DNA of 64,000 nt from the NCBI GenBank assembly GCA_004352715.1, contig SCFE01000048.1, positions 1,680,593 to 1,744,592 of the forward strand, read 5' to 3'. Position numbers and translations under genes: made by a program. The stretch's first letter is position 1, and each line of letters opens with the position of its first letter. This stretch comes from Hofstenia miamia (Eukaryota > Xenacoelomorpha > Acoela). The notes beneath the pieces are model-generated. The model ran no database searches. It saw only the letters and a program-made list of their open reading frames with translations, and was not told the DNA's origin. Shown in pieces: positions 10,151 through 21,949 of the stretch.

Positions 10151-12408
10151 CTGAAATCCGCGGTCAATACGTTGACCCGTATGTGCAAGACATCAGCGAG
10201 GAATCGGACATGGACACTTCGGAGCAGCCATCTACTAGCTCAATACCATCAACAAGTTACAGTTCACAACCGTTCTCTCACAGACAATCATCTACGACGA
10301 CTAAATCCTCGAAATCTGAAGAAAGAGAGAGCAGAATGACAAGAATCGGAAAAGACAAGATTCATCCATATTTCATAGCCAATAGGAAAATCCGTTATAA
10401 CGCACAAGATAANNNNNNNNNNNNNACGACAAAATCCTCGAAATCTGAAGAAAGAGAGAGCAGAATGACTAGAATCAGAAAAGACAAGATTCATCCATAT
10501 TTCATAGCCAATAGGAAAATCCGTTATAACGCACAAGATAATTTATCTCCGGAGACGAAAAGGTTTCTACAACAGAACGTATCAACGAAAGATGCAGAAG
10601 CATTGGCAATACCTATCATGATTGATAAACAGAATAGGCCAGTTTGCAACACGATCATTTCCTATTCTAGCAACATGAAAGAAAATTTCAACAGACCATA
10701 CTTCAAAAGCACAACGCATATAACGTTCGAAGAAATGTTTACATTAAAAGACGTACAAAAACTTATAAAGAACAAGAACAAGCTGATAGAAAAATGTGAG
10801 CAGGTGAATTTGGACAGAGAGCACATGACGCTAATATATTTTATAAAGAAATCGGAAATAACCTCTAAAAATCTTGAAGTAAACATTGAAGAAACGCTAA
10901 AATTTGCAAAGGAGCAGAAGGTAAAAGTTATTGTAATCGCGAGAACGCAAGCCGATGAAGAAATGCCGGAATTTTTGTACACATTAGAAGAAAAAATGGA
11001 AAATGTGTTCATAATGAACAAAAGTGGAGAAACTATTTCGGAAATGATTAGTATAGACTTGCAGATAAGTACTATGGCGCCAGCGGAAAGAATAATGGTT
11101 GACTTGAAAATAGCGGTTGACATGTACTACCAAGTTAGAACGATGGAAATATTGGGCGTAACTGAAAATCTTGAAGAGATAGGAAACCTATACATAAAAT
11201 GTAGTATGCGGCAAACTCCGGAGCATCTGAAGAATATAATGGAAGTATGGAGGGAAATGAAAACAGAAAAACCAATCCATGAAGAATGGCCTCTCATCGA
11301 TATAAAGTCGCCTATAAAAAGTTATCACAAATCCGTGGAAATGACACTGTTAGAGATCAGGAAGGCATATGAAATGGATTCCAAAAGGAATTTCAGAAAT
11401 ATGATTTTCGAAGAAGTCAACGCACCCCATATTAGGGCACGTACGTCAATCTGGATACTTAGCATAGCATTAACAAATAATGAAAAATTAGTGTTGCTGA
11501 TCCGGAAGAAAGAAAGGAGGAGTATGGCGAAAAATAAACGTCATGAGATAGCAATATCACCGATGCCCAGTAATATTAAGCAATGGCTGTTACAATATGT
11601 AGACATTCTATCTTTGTCACCCACGAAAAAGATACAGCAGAAATTTGAAAAATACTACGTACGATTATTAACGCAGCAACACACACTTGGGAGACCAAGC
11701 ATAGTGGAACTCGCCAACAAAACTGGAATATGCCCTGAGGAGGTAGATATAATTAATGACGAAGCAAAGAAATTTATGTGGGGAGCTACCTCTAACACAA
11801 AATTAAAAGCACTAAAGCAACAGCCATGGATGACAACCAGAAGTCTGATACGGAGAGAAAGTGTAAACACGATAGAGACGATACAGAAAATAGCAGAAAA
11901 ACAAGTCAACAAAACCATCACAAATGAGATGAAAAAGTACGTGCGAGATTATCCTCAGTGCGCCTATACGAAAATTATTAAAAAGTCAGAAGTTATGCGC
12001 AAAGAAGGTGAGAATAGACCTATAGAGATTATAGAAATGGTAAGCAAATCACAGGAAGAAATGAGGATAGAGGAAATGCTGCTGCAGACGAATACACTTG
12101 CGCTTACGCCAAATACACAGAGGGAAATCGACAAAGTTAATCTAGAAAAGTGGGGCGAAAAGGAACCAAGCGAAATATCATGGGTCGACACGGATGATGA
12201 GCGTTTGCTGGTAGAAATAACCGTACGGCGAGAAAAAACTGATAACATAGTGCAAAGAATTTATGGAGAAGTTTACGAAAGAGAAACTAAGTCTATGATA
12301 AAGATTTTATGTACTGAGGCTTTTACAAAACAAGAAGTAACACAGATGTTACAACCTAATAATCAGCTAGCAGTCGATATCGAATGTATCACTTCAAAAA
12401 TGGTGTAA
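9905..12408 (+). CDS. Large orphan ORF, unknown family, 5' end in gap
   Basis: The frame is open from the gap to a TAA at 12406-12408, about 830 codons including a 13-N hole. The first ATG after the gap is at 9952, but the frame is open before it, so the real start is probably upstream. The N-terminal ~65 residues carry a spaced motif (SIKG, SIKG, PIKG), then a serine/threonine-rich linker with acidic residues, then a long Lys/Glu-rich globular-looking region. A possible helix-turn-helix lies near GRPSIVELANKTGICPEE (about 11690-11743). I see no reverse transcriptase, integrase, transposase triad, CCHC finger or membrane segment. It could be a host gene without introns here, a retroelement ORF1/gag-like product, or another mobile-element protein. 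A poly(A) signal follows 100 bp downstream. Absence of stops over 2.5 kb in AT-rich DNA argues it is, or recently was, translated. Confidence 0.65.
10297..10541 (+). repeat. 116-bp duplication flanking a 13-N gap
   Basis: 10297-10412 and 10426-10541 are the same sequence with about three substitutions, separated by 13 N. The offset is 129 bp, so the surrounding ORF keeps its frame. The pattern fits two overlapping contig ends (perhaps two alleles) not merged by the assembler; the true protein would then be about 43 residues shorter. Confidence 0.75.
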
Positions 12409-12507
12409 TACTATTGTCATTGATTAATTGTTCTGAGTATAAAAACATTTTGTAGCTTTATACTGGTCACTTCAATTGAATTATGTCGTATAATTGTATT
12501 ATATCTT

Positions 12508-12513
12508 AATAAA
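12508..12513 (+). promoter_or_regulatory. Poly(A) signal AATAAA
   Basis: A canonical AATAAA lies 100 bp after the stop codon of the orphan ORF and just before the inverted-repeat element starting at 12518. It is well placed to end the transcript of that ORF. In AT-rich DNA a chance hexamer is possible. Confidence 0.4.
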
Positions 12514-12517
12514 ACTG

Positions 12518-13644
12518 CCCAGATAACAATTTTTGTTGTTTTAATGTTGCTCTTAGTTGTTTCATACATTTGGTTGTTGCAGCAACCAATAACATCATTA
12601 TAACAACTATTAATACTAATTTGAGCAACTACAATTTTTTTGCTATATATAAATGTTATTAATATTAATATGCCAGCTCTTGTTATTGTGAGCACTGTAT
12701 AATGAATTCAATGCTTTGCAGGAAGGTATTCCATCATCCATGTTAACAATAATATGCTATACACACTTACAACTGTGCCTTTAACTAAACCAAATTATGT
12801 CTGGTTATAAATTACAATTCATAATTTAATATTGGCCATCCTCAGTATTGAAAACATGTGGTATTTGTGACCACTGATTCCATTAGTGGCCCATTGGTGG
12901 CATCTTTGGCAACTTTTGTAATAAATAATCAGTGTGAGCAGATGCTTGCAAATAAAACTCACTTCATTATTTTAATTACTAGATCCTTTTAATATAAAGA
13001 AGGGAATTGTGAAAACTTTTTTAAAAGTTTTAAATTGTGAGAAATTATAGTATACTTGGTATGCAAATTTTCAAAATAATTTATTAGACAATATTTGGAC
13101 ACCTTGGAATTAACTGTTATATAAAAAAGTTACATTTGAGAGAAGAAGATTTTTCACAATTTAAGAAAGTACTATTTCAAATTGTATTTAATTTTAAAAT
13201 TTAAAATGTTTGCTAAATTTGGCAGATTTTTATGTTTATTGTTATCATTTATAAACAAGACATTCACTCAAATTTTTAGAAAATGTTTATTTTGATTATG
13301 ATTGACAATACTTCAAAGATATTTTTATGCCTTTTGTTGGGCTTGTGTTTGTTTAAACAGGAATGTTTGAACACATTAGTAATATATATTTGATGAATTG
13401 CATTGGAAAATAATGCTGAAACAATCATTGACAAAATTAAACAACATTGTAATGACCTCAAAATATTGCTTTTTATTCATAAAAAAACAACCAAAAAGCA
13501 ACCTAATGTGACATTATTGAAACAACTTGTTTCAACTAATGAAATGGTACAATTTCAATGTTAAAACAATATTGTTCTTGATACACAAGACAACCACATA
13601 GCAACAAAATACAATCTTGTTTCAACCTTAAATTGTTATCTGGG
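12518..13644. mobile_element. Non-autonomous DNA transposon with terminal inverted repeats
   Basis: The left end CCCAGATAACAATTT (12518-12532) and right end AAATTGTTATCTGGG (13630-13644) are perfect 15-bp inverted repeats bounding 1127 bp. Both subterminal regions are rich in AACAAC/GTTGTT words in opposite orientation (for example GTTGTTGCAGCAACC near 12573 and CAACTTGTTTCAACT near 13525), typical of foldback-like non-autonomous elements. No transposase is encoded. TG flanks both ends, which could be a 2-bp target duplication or chance. The superfamily is not recognised. Confidence 0.7.
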
Positions 13645-13689
13645 TGTTTCATATGCTGCTCAGGCTCTCATGTTAAAAGAATGATTTAT

Positions 13690-15530
13690 TTTATTATATA
13701 AAATTCTAATCTATTCTTGTCTTTTAACCCCTATAACGTATTTAAGGAGTTTGAAAATGCATATTTCATAGAAAGTCATCACATTTGCTTCTATGAATAA
13801 CTCTTTAGTTGTATAAATAGAATTTTTAAGTTTATGATCCTGATTATCTTTTTTTGGAACTCTGAAAATAGGAAATAATGTGTTGTATGAGGTACCAAAA
13901 TAGATTAAAATACCATATTGTATTATTAGCAGTATGTATACTTTTTGAAAGTGTAGTATAATGTACTTAGGAACTAAGAATCTTATTTTCATCAAAATAC
14001 CACATAGTTTGGAAAATTTTTACAAATCACAGATACATGCTCAACAAAACTTAATGTTTATCTATTATTATCCCAAAATGTTTATATTTATGTTAAATTC
14101 AGTTGACACTAGTTGCACTTTAGGTATTTGTTCAGCAAATTTGAAAAAATGTATCTGAATGGTTTTATTGCAATTTAAAGAAAGACAATTAAAACAGAAC
14201 CAATCTTGTAAAACATTTGCATTATATTGAAGAGTATTAAATAATAAGTCCCTGTCAGTATATTTGTATCAACAGCAAACAAGTAAACCAATGCAGTTAA
14301 AAATTTAGGAAGGTCATTTGTGTACATTAAGAAAAGTAATGGTCCAAGAATTTAGCCTTGTGGCACACCATATGTTATCTCTTTTAGTTTTGAATCAGTT
14401 GAGTCTATTGAAACACATTGATATCAGTTTTCAAAATAATGTTTGAAATAAATTTAAAATGTGCCCTCTAATGCAATATTTATATATCATATTTAATAAC
14501 ACTTTATGATCTATTGCATCAAAAGCTTTTCTTAGGTGAAATGGGACATAGAATCATAGTCTCAGTGTTATTATCAATGACAAAAGACATTGTATATGCA
14601 GGAATATTTAAAGCCATAGAGGAACTAATGCTTGCAAAAAAAGAATTGAAATCATTACTTACCCTATCCATATTCTGGTTGAACACAGTAATCATATTTA
14701 AGAATGATTAGAACTGCTTGGAACCTTTTGCAAAAGAATTCAGTTTTTCAGTATTTCAATTATTCATTTTAAACTTCTTGTTTAGTTATTAATTTTTTAT
14801 TGAAATATTGATTTTTAAGTTTTTCTTTGGACTACTTTTTAATTTTAGAACACTTAAATTTATTAATTGTTTCTTTTATCATAATAATGAAATCAGAATA
14901 TACATTGTTAGCCATTTGTATAGTCATTTAATTTTAGTTCATTTAGTTTTTGATTAAGCAAAAATAAGCAGTTTATTCATTTTTGTTTTGAATGCATAAA
15001 TGTAAAGTATGAAATTGTAGATTTTTCAACCTGTCTATAATTTATATTACATTGTAAACATATAGGTATGTGATCTGTAAATACATTTCCAGAATGCTTC
15101 CAAAGAATCAAAACTTTTGTTCAGTGATCTTACATTTAAGTGAATGAATTTATATTTATTTCTCAATAATTGTTTATTATTTGTAACATTTAGGTATTAG
15201 AATTACAGTTAAACTCATTTGAATTAAATGAATTATTTTTATTTTATTATTATTATTATATATGTGTATGTTTGTTGGTATTTAAAAACCTGGGGATGCA
15301 ATTTGTAAATATCTCCCAGAGATCTTTTCTTCATTGGTCCAAAACTCATTTGACATTTTCCAATTTTGTAAGTTCAGAAAGCACCTTGCAATGTAAGCTA
15401 GTCATGTCATTATTGAAGAACACACCATTCTCTGAACTTCTTTTATTTCTCATTAAAGAACTTAGCAATTATGAGCTGGTTACCAAACTTTTACCCAGCA
15501 GGGCAATTTTCACTTGAACATCACAATTGA
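13690..15530 (-). mobile_element. LINE B: degenerate CR1-like retrotransposon remnant
   Basis: Reading the - strand from high to low coordinates: a FTDHIPI box near 15060-15095 (the C-terminal SDHxPI endonuclease motif), a lysine-rich linker, an AFDAIDHKVLL block near 14495-14525, GVPQG with an adjacent stop at 14355-14369, FAVDT near 14263-14279 in place of the catalytic (F/Y)ADDT, LNCNKT near 14170-14185, and a C-terminal open stretch 13995-13711 with the typical tyrosine/leucine-rich ending. The order is right for a LINE ORF2. Multiple stops, an internal deletion between linker and palm, and loss of one catalytic aspartate show an old dead copy. Confidence 0.75.
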
Positions 15531-17900
15531 TAGTAGTTACCATTAGTGGTATCAGTAGAAGCACAACTTTTAGACATGCAACTTAAACTAATAAGCAGTG
15601 TAAGAAATATGAAAGACAATAACAACATCAATTGAATAACTATCAAATGAAAAACATCTAGTGAAAACCATAACCATCAATGCATCTGCAATATAACTTT
15701 ATGTTATTCATTATGATATTTACATAAGTCTTCTGCCCAAGTGCTATGATTAAACCTTTCTACTCAACTGTATGATTTTACATAATACATTATAAAATTT
15801 ACATTGGTTTTCAAACTAGTGGTATGGTTTTGCTCTTTATACATAATTTATACAGTAATTTGATAAAATAGAACAATGGCATAGCCTATAAAAATGCAGT
15901 TAAAAACACACCCATTTCTTTAGAAATAAGAAAATTGTTTTAAACCAAGAGCCTATTAGCATGTAAAAATAATAATAAAATTTGTAAAAAAGCAATAAAT
16001 AATTTTAACTTTATTCACTCTTTGGTAATGAGGAATTGTGAGAAAAGCCACATGTACAAAACAAGTTCAACAAACTATGAGGTTGTTTAAAGTCAGAGCA
16101 TGTGAGAATTTACTAAAGGTGAGATTAAAAGACAGTAGTGGATGTGCATCTGATGTGCAATGTTTAGTAAAGACGGGAGAAATTATCATGTTCTGTAATA
16201 GTCAGTGAACCTAACTCAGTTTCAGAATAACCTTGTTATGTGCAATTCATATCTCTTTATGAGTTGACCATTTGTGAACAGTTTACAATTTGCAGTGTGT
16301 ATCAAACTCATACAAAGTATAGCCCCGCAGTAAAAATTTTTTTGCTAAACAGAAATTGTTTTTTCTTCCCAAACAGTATCACATTGAGCTGGTGTATGCT
16401 TAAAAATATTAATTAGGCTTAAAGCTCTTTGATGTCAGAATAAACCTTTGAAATATTTCAGTTGTAAGCCAAGTATTGTGTTAAAATTTAGTATTTAAAT
16501 TTATTTTAGAAGGTGTAAATACATATTTCTTGTCAGATTTATTTTTCTCCTTGCATATATTTTACATAAATATCAATTTTTTTTAGCTAAAACCATGAAA
16601 AATGAGGAATACTTTGGATAGGCTGGATTTGAACTAGCAATGCCATGTCAGAAATTTACTGGTGTAATGCAAATTACAACTATCTCTATGTCTAACTTAC
16701 TTCAAAGCTATGCATTGATATGTTAGGTGAACAATTTGTGTTTTTGAAATATATGCAAAAGTTCAACAAAACTCATTAGCAGGCTGAAATGTTAAAAATT
16801 CCCTTGTGTTAACTAGAACAAAATGTTTTTAATGCAATAGTCAGTCTTTGCAGAGAGGTTGGTTTTTTCTTCACAAGGGTAAGTCATATTTATATTTTGA
16901 AATGTGAAATTCTCTTTTTCCACAAAAATTATACCACTAACAAAACTTAGAAATCATCTAGAACATATGCATATAGATATATATTTATATTAATGACTAA
17001 TGACTAGTTATTCAACATCTTCTCTATGTGTAAGAATGGGAATCAAATATCACTTATGCTTTAATTAATGCTACCATCTCTTAGATGGTACAACACCTTT
17101 AAACCATATTTGTTATAACATTTGATAGTTTTTAAAATAGCACCACCTCCATATAGAAAAGTAATAATTGAAAATCAATTATGCTTTCAATAAATGTTAA
17201 TGCATGTTAAAGAATTCAATGCATTTAAGTCATGATTGATATAGCATTTGATCATTTCTATAATTCTATCTTGTGTAAATGTATAACACATATTGTGAAT
17301 ATTAGCAGAGCATTATATCTAGTAGCATGGTAATAATTTGCAAACACAAAAAAAACCTGTTAGAATGTCAACCATTCATTGCAAAAAAGAAAATTCATGA
17401 TAAATTTTAGGCATGGGAAATACATTTAAAAAAGAAATGTTCAAAAACCACTATCAACACAATTGAATTCTATATTAATATTAAGTGTATAAATTAAAAT
17501 AAAATGATAAATTGTATGAAGCTAGCATTATTGTTAGCTTGGTTGACATTAAAAAAGTTAATTATGTGGTTTGTTTTTATCATCACCTTAAAACAACTGA
17601 ATTTAATAAACAATGTAAAAAATACCCTTGTTTGCAATGCACATGGAGATTTGTTTAATTTAAATTATAATGTCTGCTAATTTATAAGGGAAGAAGCAAA
17701 ATTCCCTATTAAAACAAAAACATTATTCAATTTTTACAGAGATAGGCTGATGATTGTTGAATATATTTACCAATGTAAATCTTGTTATATATTCAAAACA
17801 AGTAGCATACTAACTTTGTATAGTTATTTCTAAAATAAAATATTGAATAAAGACTCTCAATATGTGAACCAAATACTATGCAAATTTATTTTGACTTTTT
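15531..17900. other. AT-rich non-coding sequence
   Basis: No coding region seen. Contains the tRNA-like relic at 16616-16686 and nothing else I can define. It merges at the right with the unknown repeat family. Confidence 0.5.
16616..16686 (-). pseudogene. tRNA-like relic (possible tRNA-derived SINE head)
   Basis: On the - strand the segment ends with TAGTTCAAATCCAGCCTATCC, resembling a T arm with B-box followed by the 3' acceptor strand; 5' GATAG pairs with 3' CTATC at a 71-nt spacing typical of tRNA. CCAG/CTG around TAAATTT looks like a decayed anticodon arm, but the base before the anticodon is not T and the A-box is poor. It is probably a tRNA pseudogene or a SINE head, not a working tRNA. 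Confidence 0.35.
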
Positions 17901-17919
17901 CAGAAAACAAAATTACCTT

Positions 17920-19915
17920 TATCATGTAAGTCTATATTTCATATGTCTGTAATGTTTCAGTATGGCAAATATTTTTTTCTGTTTTGTAATAGCAAAAAAA
18001 TGAATTAACCTTATGGAATTGTACAATGAAATAGCAGTGTAATTGAAAAAGCAAAGTGTAACCCTTAGAATGTAATGTATAGTCTCTCAAAATGAAATAA
18101 ATTGCAATGATTGCATATGAAAATCATTAGAACATATGGAATTTTTCCAATGAAGTAGCAGCATATTTGATTTTAGTCAAATGCTATCATTCAAAGAAAA
18201 AATTGCAAAAAGTAAATTAACAAAATCATTAACTTGAAAAATAAAATGTATAAAAAATTTTGCAATAAATAATTAGTACAATGGAATTAATATTTAAAAA
18301 AGCAGTGATGTTTACAAAGTTTCTTTGTTCTTTGTTATAGTCATAAATGATTTTTCAATGATGTAGGCACAGTTTAAAGCATGCTTCATCTCCATTAAAG
18401 ACAGTTTCACTTTAAAATGACTTTTTTATTTTCATATAATGATAAAGAACAACACAAATTGGTGACAGTTCAAAGATTGAAGAAAATATGTTTTGATTTC
18501 AAATGCATCTACATGCAAATAATGAGGTATGTTGATACTTTTGTTTGATAACCTATGTATATTATAATATTTCATGTTTAATTGAGTATGGTTTTTAAAT
18601 TTTACCCTTTAAACAAATTATACATGTTGATTTTTGATACATTGAATCATATGCAATTTAAATTTTTAATTTTTATAACTAGCAACTTATCAAAATTATA
18701 AATTATGCACATTGATTTTTGCTTTGTTGTGTCATTTGGATGATATTTACTAACATGTATAAAATTTCCAAGTCACCAGAGTTTGTTATGCTTAAGCAAT
18801 TTTATAGACATTATTTTTGCTGCGTAAAAATATTACTTTGTAATTTTCTTGAAATTCTCTTTTAAATACAATGCACCTGTATTTTTGTGTGTGAATATTA
18901 CACTATTTACAAGTATTTGTACATTTAGAATGGCAAGTGCACATGAAGTTTACAAATTTAACAATTGGAAATCATATCTATCAATGGAAAAATCAACATC
19001 AGCTATGAATAACAAATGTGTCATCATATTCACAGATTAAAGTTACAAAAGCAGAAAACCCATGTAATGTATTCACCCATGCAAGAGGCATAAACTAAAA
19101 AATAAGCTGAAAAAGGTGTGTAAAGTTGATAACACCAGTTGAAAAGCAGAAACCCCATGTAATGTATACAGCCCTGCAAGAGTCATTAACCAAATAACAG
19201 TGGAAAAGATTTGAAAGTCAACAAAAGATACAACAATCTACAAATGTGTACACCCTGAAAATGCATATAAACCACAGAAAAATGCAGAGCAAAGATTGAA
19301 GTGTAAACTAATATAATAATAATAGTGTTTATTTAAAACATGTATGTGTATAAATCCTATTAATAACATTGCATGTATAATATTTAGAAAGCAAAAATGC
19401 GCCTTTATTCATAAACCATGTTCAATTTTTCATAAAACTAGTATTCTTTTAATGTAGAAGTCTATATTTCATATGCTGCCATTTTGTTTATCCACATTTA
19501 TGCATAACCCATGTTCAATTTTTCCAAAAACTAGGTTGCTTTTATCATGTATTATGCCTGTAATGTCAAGTTTAATGAAATATTTCTTGATTTTGTATTT
19601 GGATATTAATGAAAAATGAATAAAATGCAAGAATTTTTGGAATGAAGTGTAGCAATTTATTTCAAAAACAAATTGTAACCCTTTGCATGTAATGAATAGT
19701 CAATGAAAAAATGAATTACATTTGTATAATAGCATCACATGTATAATTTTTTAGAAAATGGAATTGCCTTTATCATGTAAGTCTATATATCATAGGCCTG
19801 TAATGTTTAAGTATGATGAATATTTTTTTCCATTTTTGTATTTGCAAAAAATGAATTAAATGTATGGAATTTTTACATTGAAACAGCAGCATACTTGAAA
19901 AACAAAATGTAGGCT
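17920..19915 (+). repeat. Unknown repeat family, ~180-bp unit in at least three copies
   Basis: Diverged copies lie near 17920-18110, 19540-19720 and 19750-19915. Shared landmarks are TTTATCATGTAAGTCTATAT, CTGTAATGTTT..GTATG, AAAAAATGAATTAA, a GGAATTTTT..AATGAA word and a CAAA(A)TGTAACCCTT ending. An inverted relative is visible around 30430-30560. No coding capacity; the origin is unknown. Confidence 0.6.
18690..19080 (+). repeat. Unknown repeat family, second unit
   Basis: Landmarks TTGTTGTGTCATTTGGATG, GAGTTTGTTATG and AAATACAATGCA recur in the same order and orientation at 32481-32730 and inverted at 29040-29395. The ORF-like stretch at 18849-19040 falls inside this repeat and is not a gene. 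A smaller direct duplication (AAGCAGAAA.CCCATGTAATGTAT) is seen near 19055 and 19143. Confidence 0.7.
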
Positions 19916-19924
19916 TTTTCATAT

Positions 19925-20345
19925 ATACAAAATATAAAATGTTATGCCAAGGTGCTGGGTTTTACCTCTATGAAATATTTTCCTTAATACAGAGTGTTGC
20001 ATAATTAAAATCATTGTTACAATGCAATTTTCATAACTATATTAAATCAAATAAGTCAATTTGACTAATTTTAGAAGTGAAAAATAAAAATGTTGCAAAA
20101 AAATGAATTTACTCTGGCAAAAACATTTCTTGTCATCAATTATATCACTTTGCTCAAATCCAAGAAAACAAAAATGAAGATTTCATCAAAAAATTAATTT
20201 GCTCAACTTAGTTTTCTCAAAAACATTTTTTAACTAGATGGTGTCCAATAGAATTATTTCATTTCCACATGGCAAAAGTGTCCCATAGGGTCGCCCTCTC
20301 AGCCTTCTATACTACTTGCTGTGGAGCACATGGAAGTACTCAAAT
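19925..20345 (+). repeat. Unknown repeat family, third unit (copy 1)
   Basis: About 420 bp recur as a direct, diverged copy at 34415-34815. Shared words include TATTTTCCTTAATACAG, GTCATCAATTATATCACTTT and ACTAGATGG.GTCCAATAGAA. A third partial copy is at about 20640-20790. Each copy holds a CCACTAGATGGCG-like core, discussed as a finding. Confidence 0.7.
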
Positions 20346-20349
20346 ATTA

Positions 20350-21462
20350 AGAATTGTCTCAAAAACAATTTTCTCAGGAAATAAAAGTAAACATAATTAA
20401 CCCATAATATTTAAGAATCCATTATTAAAATGGGTATTTTAAGATGAACTGTTGAATATTTTAAGATAATATTCACAAGAAGATTAAAATTTTTATCAGG
20501 CTATCTTAATAATAAAAATTAATATATTCCATGAAAGGATAAGTAATGGAATCAGTTTTATAAAATTTTCTTAAATTGTACATAACATTATCTTATAATT
20601 CATATGCATGTGATTTGGGTGTTGCTGTATAAAATAAAACCTTCATCAAACAATTAATTTTTTATCAAAAATATTTTGTCACTAGATGGCATCCAATAGA
20701 ATCAGTCCATTTCCACATGGCAAGTAGCCATAGCTGTTACGAAAACTTCAGGGTGTCCCATTGGGACATCTCTTACTACTGTGATTAATCAAAAATTTCC
20801 ACTGCTTCATTGTTAAATCAATTACTCTAAATGATGCTGAAAATAAGTTGGCTCAAGTTTTGATAGTTGAAACAACATTATTATTGATACAAAATTATAA
20901 TTTCAATCATTCAAAATCATCTACACATTTACAAAATCCAATTATTTAGTCACTATTAACACTAATTTTATAAAATTAATCTTGGATACAAAAATATTCA
21001 ATTCATATTTACTTTTTAAAATCATTAGGAAAAATTATCAACAAATTCACACAATAAACTTAATATGATTTACAGCATTCTATATTTTGATCTAGTGATG
21101 AGGATCTAGAGATCATGTTAGCATTGCCTTTGCATTAGAGCAATCAAGAGGGACTGTAAGAATCTAAAGGGAGCAGTAGTTACATTTATATTGCAAATTT
21201 TCCATGATTCAGCAAGGAGAGCCAGTTTCCAAAAAGTCTTAATTGAGGTAGCTGAGAGCCCCCTAGTGTTTCTAAGGCCAAGGACATAAATGTATAAACT
21301 TCAGATTCACAATTGAAAATTTGCACTGCTGAGATGACAGTCAAGTCTAGTGCAGCTGGCTTTCCTGCAGACCAAACAGGAATGAAAACATCTCAAGGTT
21401 TAGACTGAGTCTATTAATTATATTACATTGCTCTTTCACAGAAATAGGGAGGCAGAAGATGC
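20350..21462. other. AT-rich non-coding sequence
   Basis: Contains the partial third-unit repeat at about 20640-20790 and otherwise no gene or motif I can recognise before the 3' end of LINE C. Confidence 0.5.
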
Positions 21463-21484
21463 CATATAGAATAGAATAGAATTT
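21463..21484 (-). repeat. LINE C 3' terminal ATTCT microsatellite
   Basis: On the - strand the element ends in repeated ATTCT units followed by ATATG, similar to the ATTCTATG-type 3' repeats known for CR1 retrotransposons. It marks the 3' boundary. Confidence 0.65.
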
Positions 21485-21949
21485 CTTATTAAGTGTAGTA
21501 CATTGGCATAATTATGCACATCAACAAAGCTGCTAATACTATACTTAATGCATCAATAACAACATAAAACACACAAAAACTATAAAAACATAATAACAAA
21601 AATCATGGATTTGGAATTATCAGTTTACCCAGTTTATTGCTAATTAATAATATCTTTTAAAGAACTGGAATCCTTTCCATAATGTAGAACCTATTTTAGG
21701 GATATATAGTTTATGGAGGTAGTTATGAATTTGATTTTTAAATTTAATTTGCTTTTTGATTCACTTTATTTCAATTGGTAAATTATTCCATAGATCAAAT
21801 TCTGAGTTTAAAAATGAATTTTTAAGAAAATGCTTCTTGAACTTCACTTTGCTGAATTTGGATGTCCTTGAATGATAAGTTGAAAATGCATTTAGGGGAA
21901 ATTGCAGAAATTGCAGTTTACTATAAGGTGAGCACTGGTTTGAGATATC

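Noticed and set aside
10662-11123. 153-codon - strand frame
   Set aside because: Serine/isoleucine/phenylalanine-rich antisense shadow of the orphan ORF.
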